From positions 248,001 to 312,000 of the forward strand of contig JAEXBS010000047.1 in NCBI GenBank assembly GCA_023393915.1: 64,000 nt of DNA, given 5' to 3'. The position numbers were made by a program, and so were the translations under genes. Under the pieces are notes generated by a model. It saw only the letters and a list, made by a program, of their open reading frames with translations. It ran no database searches and was not told where the DNA came from. Positions 48,944 through 57,405 of this stretch are shown here, piece by piece. Source of the DNA: Bacteroidota bacterium (GTDB lineage Bacteria; Bacteroidota; Bacteroidia; Flavobacteriales; Weeksellaceae). The first letter of the stretch is position 1; the number at the start of each line of letters is the position of its first letter.

Positions 48944-51904
48944 CTATTTAATCGATTTTTTCACTTCCCTTGCTTCTGCTACTACCTCAGGGAAATCCTT
49001 GTAATTGGCAATTATTTGATCTACCGTATAACTGGCCTGATAATTATCTTTAAGGCCAAGATAATTCTTTGCCATTACAACTAAGGCTTTTGCCCCCCAA
49101 TACTCTTCTGAAGCATAATTATTCGCTAGCTTAAATATGGTCTCATTAGAAGCTTTATAAGCTTTGGCTTTATTTTGGAAATATGCTTTTCCCCATAAAG
49201 CTTCGGCAGCAACTTCTGAGTTGGAAGATTTCTCTAAAGAAGCATAAGCCCCTTGAGCCTCTTTCTCCTTCCCCGCTTTAAGCAGTGCACGTGCATTGAT
49301 CACTTGGGCACTTTCACGAACCGAAGCTGAGTTTTTGGAATTGCTAAGTATTTTTGTTGCATAATTTTGAGCATTTGCTAAATCTCCTTTTTCCGCATAA
49401 TAACTCATCAGCTCTTTTTGTGCAAATGATCTTAAATTGATATTGCTAGATTTCTCTAACTCTTTAAGGTATGCTAACGCTTCATCGGCATTCCCTTGGG
49501 CAATGTGAATTTGCGCAATTCGAGTTTGCGCTTCTTGCTGGTAGTCGTTCTGTACATTGGCTACTTCCGAAAGGACAAGCAAAGATTTTGCAAAATTTTT
49601 CAGTTGATAAAAACTTTCCCCAAGCTCGTATTGTGCTTGGTAAAGCCCAAGACCTGTAGGCCGTTGAGTTAAATACCTTTCGTAGAGCGGTATTGCTTTT
49701 GCGTACTCTTTCTGAGTAAATAATTGTCGTGCAGCAGCCAAATTAGCTTCATCGATATCACTGGCTTCAATTCTAACACCTAAATTCTCAGCAAATTTTT
49801 GATATCCGCTTACATCACCACTTTCTATAAATAAAGGTCGCGCAACTAAAACAATCTTTGAAGCATAAGAGGTATTTTGGTACTCTTTTCCTAGTTTCTC
49901 TAAAGCCGCTAGTGCATTTTGATTGTACCCTTGAGCAATTTGATTCTGCACCTTATAAAGTTGAGCATCTGCTATGAGATCTTTGTCTCCACTCGAATCA
50001 ATCACGTCTTGAAAATACCGATCACTTTGCTCGTACTGCTCATTGGAAGCGTAAGCAACAGCGATCTCGTATTTAGCATCATCGGTGTACTCTGAATTCG
50101 GATAGGTTTTCACCAGCTCTTTCAATGATTCAATCTTTGCCATCGAGTCCCCTTTAAATCCAAGAGCCATGGCTTTTTGGAACATCGTGTAATCACTTGC
50201 GCCGGGTAAAGTATCATACAGAGCTATTGCTTCATTCAACTGATTTTCGGCATAATAGGTATCCGCTAATCTTAGTTTCGCATCCTGCTCAAAGGCCTCT
50301 TGTGGATTTTCTAAATACAATTTAAATTGCTCTTGAGCTCGAGCAAAATCACCCGATTTAAAATAAGCGTAGCCTAAATCGTAAGGGAGTTGTTTACTTT
50401 CAGGAAAGGTTTTTCCTGAAAGTCCTTGGAATCGTACGATAGAAGAAGGATAATTCTCTTTTTGATAATAGGTTTGAGCGAGCCAATACTGTGCACGGTT
50501 GTAAAATTCTGGATTCAGATGGTATTCTAAACTTCTAAGAAAGAAGTGCTCCGCCTCATCTAAATTCCCTTTATTAAATTCTTCGGTTCCAAGTAAAAAT
50601 GAAACTTCTTGATCTATTTTATCCGTCTCCGCTGTCGAGTTAGGCAACTTATCAATCGCTTCAAGCGTTTCTCGGTAACTACCACTATAGAGATAAGATT
50701 TAACTAGAAGTTGATTCATTTCTCCTGTTGTGGCATCAGAAGGATACTTTGTTATATAATTTTGAATGGCTCGCGGGGCCGGTTCAAAAGGATTCCCAAC
50801 ATCATAAGACAATTTCGCGTACTGCTCATGAGCCATTTTCTGAATAGAAGGATCATAAGTCATCTGGTAAGCTGAGCGAAACGCAGAAAGAGCCTCAGCT
50901 TTACGATCCGTTTGCAAATAGGCATTCCCTAACTGATAATAAGCATTTTGCGCCAGTGGAGAAGTAGAATTAATTAATCGATTGTAATAATTTACTGCTT
51001 CTTCGTATTTCCCTGCTTGGGCCGAAACGAACCCCATTTGATACAAATCACTTTCACTCGGCGTCTCCATTTGGGAAAGGTACTCTTTCAAATAAGGATA
51101 GGCATTGTCGTATTCACCTTTAAAAAAATAACTCTCTCCAATAATTTTATTAACTTCCCTTCTATAAGAATCTTCCAGTGGAGAATCTAATAATTCTTTT
51201 CCTTCAATGATGGCTTGATCATAATTTTTATCATTGAAATAGAGTTGCACATAATACGGTCGCACTACAGAAGCGAACTTAGGTTCCTCTTTAAGTGAAT
51301 TAAAATACTCAAAGGCTTTGTCGTTATCTTTCTTCGCATAATACAAGTGCCCCAGCATGTAGGCTACTTCTGATCTGCTTTCTAATCCTTCTTGTTGATA
51401 GGCTTCTTCTAGGGCCTCTATCGCACCTTGAGAATCACCACTCATATATTTAGCATAGCCAAGCTTAATAATGTATTGGGTGTTCTCTTCTTGACTGAGT
51501 TGGTACTGATTCACTTTTAAAAGCGTCTCTAGTGCACTTTCAAAATCTTTTTGTGCCAAATAATAATCTGCAAGAGGTAAATTTGCTTGAGCAAAGTATG
51601 CGGAATTTGGATATTGCTTAATGAAAGCAGCTAAGCCTTCTTTTGCATATGTTTTTTCCAAAATCACTCCTATAACATTATCAAAAAACTGGGCCGCTTC
51701 CTTTTGGGACCGGTTTAAATTCTCGTTGAAAAAATATTGTCTTGAATATTCGTATTGAGATGCGTTATAAATTTTTGATTGATATAATTCTTCGGCAAGA
51801 GCATTTTTATAATTTTCGCCCGAAGAAAAGTAGACGGATTGCTGAGCAAAACTAGCAATGGAGAAAAAACTTGCTGCAGTGAGCAAAATCTTATTTGTAG
51901 CCAT
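48944..51904 (-). CDS. Large tetratricopeptide-repeat protein
   Basis: The protein has 986 residues with a signal peptide (NKILLTAASFFSIASFAQQ) and then TPR-like helix pairs throughout: for example AYYQLGNAYLQTDRKAEALS, AYFKSGDFARAQEQFKLYLE and ALLKAGKEKEAQGAYASLEK. It is periplasmic or envelope-associated and likely a scaffold for protein contacts. It is upstream of the barrel gene in the same direction. Typical host gene of Flavobacteriia. Confidence 0.82.
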   Translation of the reverse strand: MATNKILLTAASFFSIASFAQQSVYFSSGENYKNALAEELYQSKIYNASQYEYSRQYFFNENLNRSQKEAAQFFDNVIGVILEKTYAKEGLAAFIKQYPNSAYFAQANLPLADYYLAQKDFESALETLLKVNQYQLSQEENTQYIIKLGYAKYMSGDSQGAIEALEEAYQQEGLESRSEVAYMLGHLYYAKKDNDKAFEYFNSLKEEPKFASVVRPYYVQLYFNDKNYDQAIIEGKELLDSPLEDSYRREVNKIIGESYFFKGEYDNAYPYLKEYLSQMETPSESDLYQMGFVSAQAGKYEEAVNYYNRLINSTSPLAQNAYYQLGNAYLQTDRKAEALSAFRSAYQMTYDPSIQKMAHEQYAKLSYDVGNPFEPAPRAIQNYITKYPSDATTGEMNQLLVKSYLYSGSYRETLEAIDKLPNSTAETDKIDQEVSFLLGTEEFNKGNLDEAEHFFLRSLEYHLNPEFYNRAQYWLAQTYYQKENYPSSIVRFQGLSGKTFPESKQLPYDLGYAYFKSGDFARAQEQFKLYLENPQEAFEQDAKLRLADTYYAENQLNEAIALYDTLPGASDYTMFQKAMALGFKGDSMAKIESLKELVKTYPNSEYTDDAKYEIAVAYASNEQYEQSDRYFQDVIDSSGDKDLIADAQLYKVQNQIAQGYNQNALAALEKLGKEYQNTSYASKIVLVARPLFIESGDVSGYQKFAENLGVRIEASDIDEANLAAARQLFTQKEYAKAIPLYERYLTQRPTGLGLYQAQYELGESFYQLKNFAKSLLVLSEVANVQNDYQQEAQTRIAQIHIAQGNADEALAYLKELEKSSNINLRSFAQKELMSYYAEKGDLANAQNYATKILSNSKNSASVRESAQVINARALLKAGKEKEAQGAYASLEKSSNSEVAAEALWGKAYFQNKAKAYKASNETIFKLANNYASEEYWGAKALVVMAKNYLGLKDNYQASYTVDQIIANYKDFPEVVAEAREVKKSIK

Positions 51905-52149
51905 AGGCGATATTGAAGAAAGTTAATAACATTTAATCAACGAATTTATAGAAAACATCCAATCCATACAACTATTTTAACTATTGTTAAGATGTGGATA
52001 ACTATATAATACTCAATCTATGAATCCGATAAACAAAATTTGTATCAAAGAAATATTTCGCCAAAATTGTAGCCAAATATTGACAGAAATCTACCAAAAC
52101 ACAGAGTAAAAAAACTATTTCATTACATTTGTTTTTTCTAAAACTAATT

Positions 52150-53835
52150 ATGAGCCAACTCTTCAGACGTAAGAAATACAATTCCAACGACCAGTCCACT
52201 TCGCTAAACCGAGTCTTAGGCATGTGGGATATCGTTTTTTTCGGACTTGCCGCTATTATTGGCGCAGGTAGTTTTAGTAGTTTGGGAGAAGCTATTTTTC
52301 GTGGCGGACCAGGCGTTATTTCACTTTATATTATTTGTGGAATTGCCTGCGGGTTCACGGCCATGTCTTATGCCGAGTTTGCTTCAAGGATTCCCGTAGC
52401 CGGAAGTGCATATACCTACGCTTATGCCAGTTTTGGCGAATTAATCGCTTGGATTATTGGTTGGGCTTTAATTATGGAATATTCCTTTGGAAACATCTAT
52501 GTAGCTTTCTCTTGGAGTGATTATTTCACAAGTTTCCTAGAAAGCTTTGGTGTCCATTTTCCTGAATACCTCTCCACCTCCTACCCCGAAGCTATGAAGG
52601 CAGTGGAAAGCGGATCAGAGAATAAAGAATTAATTAATGCCTGGAACACAGCGCCCATCGTAGGAGGCCTAAGAATGATTGTAGACATCCCAGCTCTTAT
52701 AATTAATATACTTATCACTGCTCTTGTTTACATAGGGATTAAAGAAAGTAAAAATTTCAACAACCTACTAGTTATCTTAAAACTTGCCGTTATTGTTTTA
52801 ATCATTGCAGTAGGCTTTGCTTTTGTAAACGCTGAAAACTGGACCCCAATTAACAATGAAGGAATATCTAGTTTTATGCCTAACGGATTTAATGGCGTTA
52901 TGGCTGCAGTTTCCGGGGTTTTCTTTGCATACATTGGATTTGACGCATTAAGCGTGCTAGCTGAAGAAACCAAAAATCCTCAGAAGAATCTTCCCAAGGG
53001 AATGATCATAGCCCTAGTAGTAAGTACTGTAATCTATATGGCGCTAACATTATTACTTACAGGTATAGTTGATTATAGAAAATTTGAAGGCGTTGGTGAT
53101 CCTTTAGCTTTCATTTTCGGTCCAGAAGCAGCGAATGTTCCTTGGATGGAATTTATAGTTTCTATTACAGCAATCATTGCGATTACTACTGTACTTCTCG
53201 TCTTTCAAATGGGGCAACCAAGGATTTGGTTAGCCATGAGTCGTGATGGACTTTTACCAAAAAAATTCGCTAATATTCATCCTAAATACAAAACACCTTC
53301 TTTTGCAACCATTGCTACAGGTATAGCTGTTGGAATTCCAATACTATTTACGGACAAGTCTTTTATTTTAGACTTCACTTCCATTGGAACCATATTCGCT
53401 TTTGTCCTAGTAAATGGGGGAATTCTTTTGCTTCCAAGAAAAGAAAAAATTAAGGGAAGATTCCATCTACCCTTTATAAACTCAAGGTACATCTATACTC
53501 CACTGTTCGTGGTTTCTGTGACCGGGTTTTATCTATGGCAACCTAGCTTCTTTGAATCCTTACTTAATTGGAGTGATCCAGAGGAAGGAGAGTTCAGGTT
53601 ATCCGTTTGTATTTTTCTAGTTCTTTGCTTCGTTTTATGTATTTTATCGATTGTAAAGCGACTGAATCTTCTACCTCTTCTGGGACTAGTATGCTGCCTC
53701 TACCTACTTACAGGAATGACGCATAACAATTGGTTCTGGTTTGGAGTATGGTTTGCAATTGGATTAATCATTTATTTTCTTTTCGGAATAAAAAACAGCA
53801 AACTGGAGAAGAAGCTTAATGGGGATTTAAACTAA
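52150..53835 (+). CDS. APC-family amino-acid permease
   Basis: The protein has 561 residues from the ATG at 52150; an upstream TTG is a poorer start. At least twelve membrane helices are visible, beginning with MWDIVFFGLAAIIGAGSFSS, the helix-1 signature of cationic-amino-acid-type permeases, then VISLYIICGIACGFTAMSYA and FFAYIGFDALSVLAEETKNP, the conserved helix-6 to loop motif. Length and C-terminal helices fit the CAT/YfnA group. It likely imports amino acids by proton symport; the substrate is not clear. TACATTTG at 52124-52131 may be its -7 box. Confidence 0.87.
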   Translation: MSQLFRRKKYNSNDQSTSLNRVLGMWDIVFFGLAAIIGAGSFSSLGEAIFRGGPGVISLYIICGIACGFTAMSYAEFASRIPVAGSAYTYAYASFGELIAWIIGWALIMEYSFGNIYVAFSWSDYFTSFLESFGVHFPEYLSTSYPEAMKAVESGSENKELINAWNTAPIVGGLRMIVDIPALIINILITALVYIGIKESKNFNNLLVILKLAVIVLIIAVGFAFVNAENWTPINNEGISSFMPNGFNGVMAAVSGVFFAYIGFDALSVLAEETKNPQKNLPKGMIIALVVSTVIYMALTLLLTGIVDYRKFEGVGDPLAFIFGPEAANVPWMEFIVSITAIIAITTVLLVFQMGQPRIWLAMSRDGLLPKKFANIHPKYKTPSFATIATGIAVGIPILFTDKSFILDFTSIGTIFAFVLVNGGILLLPRKEKIKGRFHLPFINSRYIYTPLFVVSVTGFYLWQPSFFESLLNWSDPEEGEFRLSVCIFLVLCFVLCILSIVKRLNLLPLLGLVCCLYLLTGMTHNNWFWFGVWFAIGLIIYFLFGIKNSKLEKKLNGDLN

Positions 53836-54235
53836 ATTCAAATTAAGTCTACCTTTTAAAAAGCCGAAGTTACATATCTGCGATCTGTTAAAATAACGGG
53901 GCATGCAAAAGCTTTACTGCAGAATAATCAGTTATCCCTTTAATTGTGATGTAAGCTTTTACTCTAACTTTATTGATTGTACGCTAATTGCCTCAAGTAC
54001 GAATTCAATTAATTTTGACTCGAAGTATCGTCCGGGGAAAACACCTATAATCCAATTACTTCAAAAAGTACTAGAATAAAAGTTTAAATAGTTTAGAAGT
54101 GAGTTAAACAATGATCATCTCCGCGGAAACATAAGATGTAACCGCATAGAAAAACGATGCTGTAATTGAATAGAACTATCTCTTTTATGAATCTAAAAAT
54201 TCTAAGATGAAGAAGTTTGAAAATTATTTGAACAA
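53836..54235. other. Intergenic region with one doubtful short ORF
   Basis: About 400 bases between the permease and lipoprotein genes. A 58-codon forward ORF (53903-54079, MQKLYCRIISYPFNCDVSFY...) has no clear protein-like pattern and is probably spurious. No promoter of consensus type, tRNA or hairpin with a T-run stands out. It may hold decayed sequence. Confidence 0.4.
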
Positions 54236-54742
54236 TTAACTTTCGAGTTTACCTTGAATATCAACGCAGTTGACCTCGGTTAAAGAATGCCCTCCTTCAA
54301 ATTTAACTTGTTTTGGATCTTTATAATTAATTCCTGATTCATCGTACTCACCAATCCCCTCAATTAGCTTTCCATCTTCCTTGAGAAACCAGATTTCTCT
54401 GGTGGATTGTGTGCCTTCTGCTTGAAACACGTACTCAACTTTTAAAGTGTCTCCACTTTGAATTCCAGTTAAATCTCCGAAGGAGGAATCCTTCTCGAAA
54501 TTTTTATAGCGCAACTTCCCTGAGATCGTGCCTAAATTATCTTCAATTTGAGCAAATAGAGAATCCTTCCCAATCACTTCTAGATAGCAAGTACTAGTGG
54601 AGGCTAAGGTGGAATCAGTCATATTAACTTCATCGATAAATACGCCTGAGGAATCATCGACTTTGGACTCAATGTTTTGAGTTTTTTTAGTACAGCTTAC
54701 GAAAACTGCTAATGCCAAACCGGCGGTCAGTAACTTGTTCAT
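54236..54742 (-). CDS. Small lipoprotein
   Basis: The protein has 168 residues from the ATG at 54742, chosen because it gives a proper lipoprotein signal (NKLLTAGLALAVFVSC, Cys18); an upstream ATG at 54787 would add 15 polar residues before it. The mature part has SSGVFIDEVNMTDSTLASTS, YLEVIGKDSLFAQIEDNLGT and YVFQAEGTQSTREIWFLKED. NlpE-like spacing is possible but not convincing. Envelope lipoprotein of unknown function. Confidence 0.7.
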   Translation of the reverse strand: MNKLLTAGLALAVFVSCTKKTQNIESKVDDSSGVFIDEVNMTDSTLASTSTCYLEVIGKDSLFAQIEDNLGTISGKLRYKNFEKDSSFGDLTGIQSGDTLKVEYVFQAEGTQSTREIWFLKEDGKLIEGIGEYDESGINYKDPKQVKFEGGHSLTEVNCVDIQGKLES

Positions 54743-54930
54743 ATCCTTTCTTTTTTTGACTAGTTTTTGGGGATCAGAATTCAGCAAAAACTTTGCTTTA
54801 GCTCAAATGTACCAAATTTATTTCCAAAACTGAAAAATGGGTACTCATGATTGCCGTAATTTCGCCACTAGTGAAAAACTTAGAATAAACATAACCAGAA
54901 GTTATAAAAGGATTTACAAAAATTAAAAAA

Positions 54931-54971
54931 CCCTTGATTTGCTGTGGAACATCCACGTCACAAATCAAGGG
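54931..54971 (-). terminator. Intrinsic terminator for the SPFH-protein gene
   Basis: On the reverse strand CCCTTGATTTG and its complement CAAATCAAGGG form an 11-bp stem, followed by TTTTTTAATTTTTG. An inner GTGGA-ACA-TCCAC stem extends it. It lies 32 nt after the stop of the SPFH gene. Confidence 0.85.
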
Positions 54972-55002
54972 GTAATTATACTTTACTTATTCGATTACTT
55001 AC

Positions 55003-55929
55003 TTACGACTTCTTTGGAGGTTCAGGGTAAGTCCCTTTATCTAACTCCGAAAACTGCTGTGTTGCAGCCATAGAAACCACTAAATCATTTAGCATATTAC
55101 TTGCTGCTGTAGGTGAATTTGGTAAAAGTACAAGGTTACTTCGGTTATTCGAACCCACCGAGTTGAGTGTATCGTAATGCTGTGTTACTACAATAAGTGC
55201 AGAAGCTTCTGCCGCATTGATGTTCACATTATTTAGCATTTCAACGGATTCTTTTAATCCTTTTGCGATTTCTCGTCTTTGATCCGCAATCCCTTGACCC
55301 TGGAGTTTTTTACTTTCAGCTTCCGCTTTAGCTACTGCAACGATTCGTATTCTTTGTGCTTCAGATTCGTATTCTGCTGCGGTCTTTTCCCTTTCGGCTG
55401 CGTTAATACGGTTCATCGCATGCTTTACTTGCTCATCAGGATCAATATCCGTTACTAAAGCTTTTATAATATCGTATCCATAGCTACGCATGGCGTCTTG
55501 CAACTCGCCTTTTACAGCGATTGCTACATCGTCTTTACGAACAAAAACATCATCAAGTTTCATTTTTGGAACCTCAGCGCGAACGACATCAAATACATAG
55601 GAAGTAATTTGGCCTTCCGGATATTCTAGCTTATAGAAAGCGTCAGCCACTTGCTCCTTAATCACTTGGTATTGAACAGAAACTTTCATCTTAACAAATA
55701 CATTATCTAATGTTTTTGTATCGATAATCACATCGAGCTGCTGAATTCGAAGATTCATCCTACGTGAAATCTGATCAATAATCGGTATTTTTAAATGAAA
55801 ACCGGCATGACGAACCGATTGAAGTTTTCCGAAACGCTCCACAATGGCAGCGGTCTGTTGCTTAACTATAAAAAAAGAAGCAAACAAAATAAGTAGTCCA
55901 ATAAAGACCAGAATCCCTATATAAGGCAT
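55003..55929 (-). CDS. SPFH/stomatin-like membrane protein
   Basis: The protein has 308 residues: an N-terminal membrane helix (IGILVFIGLLILFASFFIV), then the SPFH domain (IVERFGKLQSVRHAGFHLKI; LRIQQLDVIIDTKTLDNVFV), then a coiled coil rich in Ala/Glu (AAEREKTAAEYESEAQRIRI). It matches the slipin/stomatin group found in many bacteria, which forms membrane-bound oligomers linked to membrane microdomains. No NfeD-like partner gene is adjacent. Confidence 0.85.
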   Translation of the reverse strand: MPYIGILVFIGLLILFASFFIVKQQTAAIVERFGKLQSVRHAGFHLKIPIIDQISRRMNLRIQQLDVIIDTKTLDNVFVKMKVSVQYQVIKEQVADAFYKLEYPEGQITSYVFDVVRAEVPKMKLDDVFVRKDDVAIAVKGELQDAMRSYGYDIIKALVTDIDPDEQVKHAMNRINAAEREKTAAEYESEAQRIRIVAVAKAEAESKKLQGQGIADQRREIAKGLKESVEMLNNVNINAAEASALIVVTQHYDTLNSVGSNNRSNLVLLPNSPTAASNMLNDLVVSMAATQQFSELDKGTYPEPPKKS

Positions 55930-55980
55930 AGTTTAAGAGTTTAAAGATTTGTTTTAAAGATAGAAAAAAAATACGGTTTA

Positions 55981-57336
55981 TTAAACACTCATTCCTATTT
56001 CAATTCCCTTAATTTTTCGATAGAGATCCGTTGCATAATTATCGGTCATTCCTGATATGAAATCCAAAACCCCTCGAACTCTCTTATATAGTCCATCCTC
56101 TTCATATAGGAACTGCGAGGGAAGAAGATCTACCGCTTTGGTTTCATAGGATTTTCTATCCTTTTTCTCTTTAAGTATGGGAGGGATAAAATGATCAAGT
56201 AATTCATACATTACATTGTAGCCCGCATTTTCGATTTCTACAACGGATCGATGCCCATAAATCTCTTGGATTGAAAAAGATTCAATTTCACCTAGTGCTG
56301 CACTTTCTTTACGAAAGGTATCCACTAACCCTTTACTTAGCTTACCCTCTATAATAAGATCCATATCCGTTCTAAAAACCTCTATTGCTTTATTGATTAG
56401 AGCATTAATCACTTTTGCTCTCAAATAGGAAATTCTTTCATTGGCATTACTAATCCATTTCAATTTTTCATCTACTCTTGAAGTATCTGCATTTTCGCTG
56501 CGAATCAGTTCAAAGAAAAGTTCTTCCACTGAAGAAGTCGGAACAATTTTCAATCGGTGCGCATCTTCCATATCAATGATATTATAACAAATATCATCCG
56601 CAGCCTCAACTAGCCAAACAAAAGGATGCCTCTCATATATTAAGGGATCACTACTCTCTTGATTCATGTGGGTCTCATTAGCCATTTGAGTAAAGACCTC
56701 TTGTTCGGTTTCAAAAAATCCGAACTTTTTTCGATGTACAAACTTTTTATCTTTCCCCAGCGAGGAACAAGGGTATTTAGCTATTGCTGCTAAAGTGGTA
56801 AATGTAAGTTGAGTTCCTCCATAATCTTTTCCACTTTGCTGATGCGTCAGCACCCGAATGGCATTAGCGTTTCCCTCGAAATTCACGAGATCCGCCCATT
56901 TCTGAGGAGTAAACAAGGCGCTTAACTCCGAAGCGTTCCTTTCAAAATAACTTGCAATCGCATCCTCCCCACTATGTCCAAAAGCAGGATTCCCTACATC
57001 ATGGCAAAGACAAGCCGCTGCAATGACTTCGCTTAACTGGTGCAAGTAGAACTCTTTGGAGTTTTGTGTAAGCTGCGCTTCAAATTTCTGGACTAATAGC
57101 TCTCCAGCAAGGGACCCTAAACTTCTCCCCACAGTTGAAACTTCTAATGAATGAGTCAAACGATTATGGACAAAGACGCTTCCTGGTAAAGGGAAAACTT
57201 GTGTTTTATTTTGAAGTCTACGGAAAGCTGATGAAAAAATTATTCGATCATAATCCCGTTGAAAGTCATTTCTTCTAACAACAGACTGACTTGAATTACC
57301 TGATCTTCGGTGTGAATACAATTCATTTAATACCAT
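55981..57336 (-). CDS. dgt: Deoxyguanosinetriphosphate triphosphohydrolase-like protein
   Basis: The protein has 451 residues. RRNDFQRDYDRIIFSSAFRR, LQNKTQVFPLPGSVFVHNRL and THSLEVSTVGR lead to AACLCHDVGNPAFGHSGEDA, the HD domain with metal ligands His and Asp; a later LVEAADDICYNIIDMEDAHR holds the conserved Asp. Length is close to other dGTPases. It hydrolyses dGTP to deoxyguanosine and triphosphate, lowering dNTP pools. Confidence 0.9.
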   Translation of the reverse strand: MVLNELYSHRRSGNSSQSVVRRNDFQRDYDRIIFSSAFRRLQNKTQVFPLPGSVFVHNRLTHSLEVSTVGRSLGSLAGELLVQKFEAQLTQNSKEFYLHQLSEVIAAACLCHDVGNPAFGHSGEDAIASYFERNASELSALFTPQKWADLVNFEGNANAIRVLTHQQSGKDYGGTQLTFTTLAAIAKYPCSSLGKDKKFVHRKKFGFFETEQEVFTQMANETHMNQESSDPLIYERHPFVWLVEAADDICYNIIDMEDAHRLKIVPTSSVEELFFELIRSENADTSRVDEKLKWISNANERISYLRAKVINALINKAIEVFRTDMDLIIEGKLSKGLVDTFRKESAALGEIESFSIQEIYGHRSVVEIENAGYNVMYELLDHFIPPILKEKKDRKSYETKAVDLLPSQFLYEEDGLYKRVRGVLDFISGMTDNYATDLYRKIKGIEIGMSV

Positions 57337-57405
57337 AGATCAAAAATAAGAATTCCCGGAGAGATCCCCGGGAATTCTTTATAATTATGATAAAAACATA
57401 TTGTA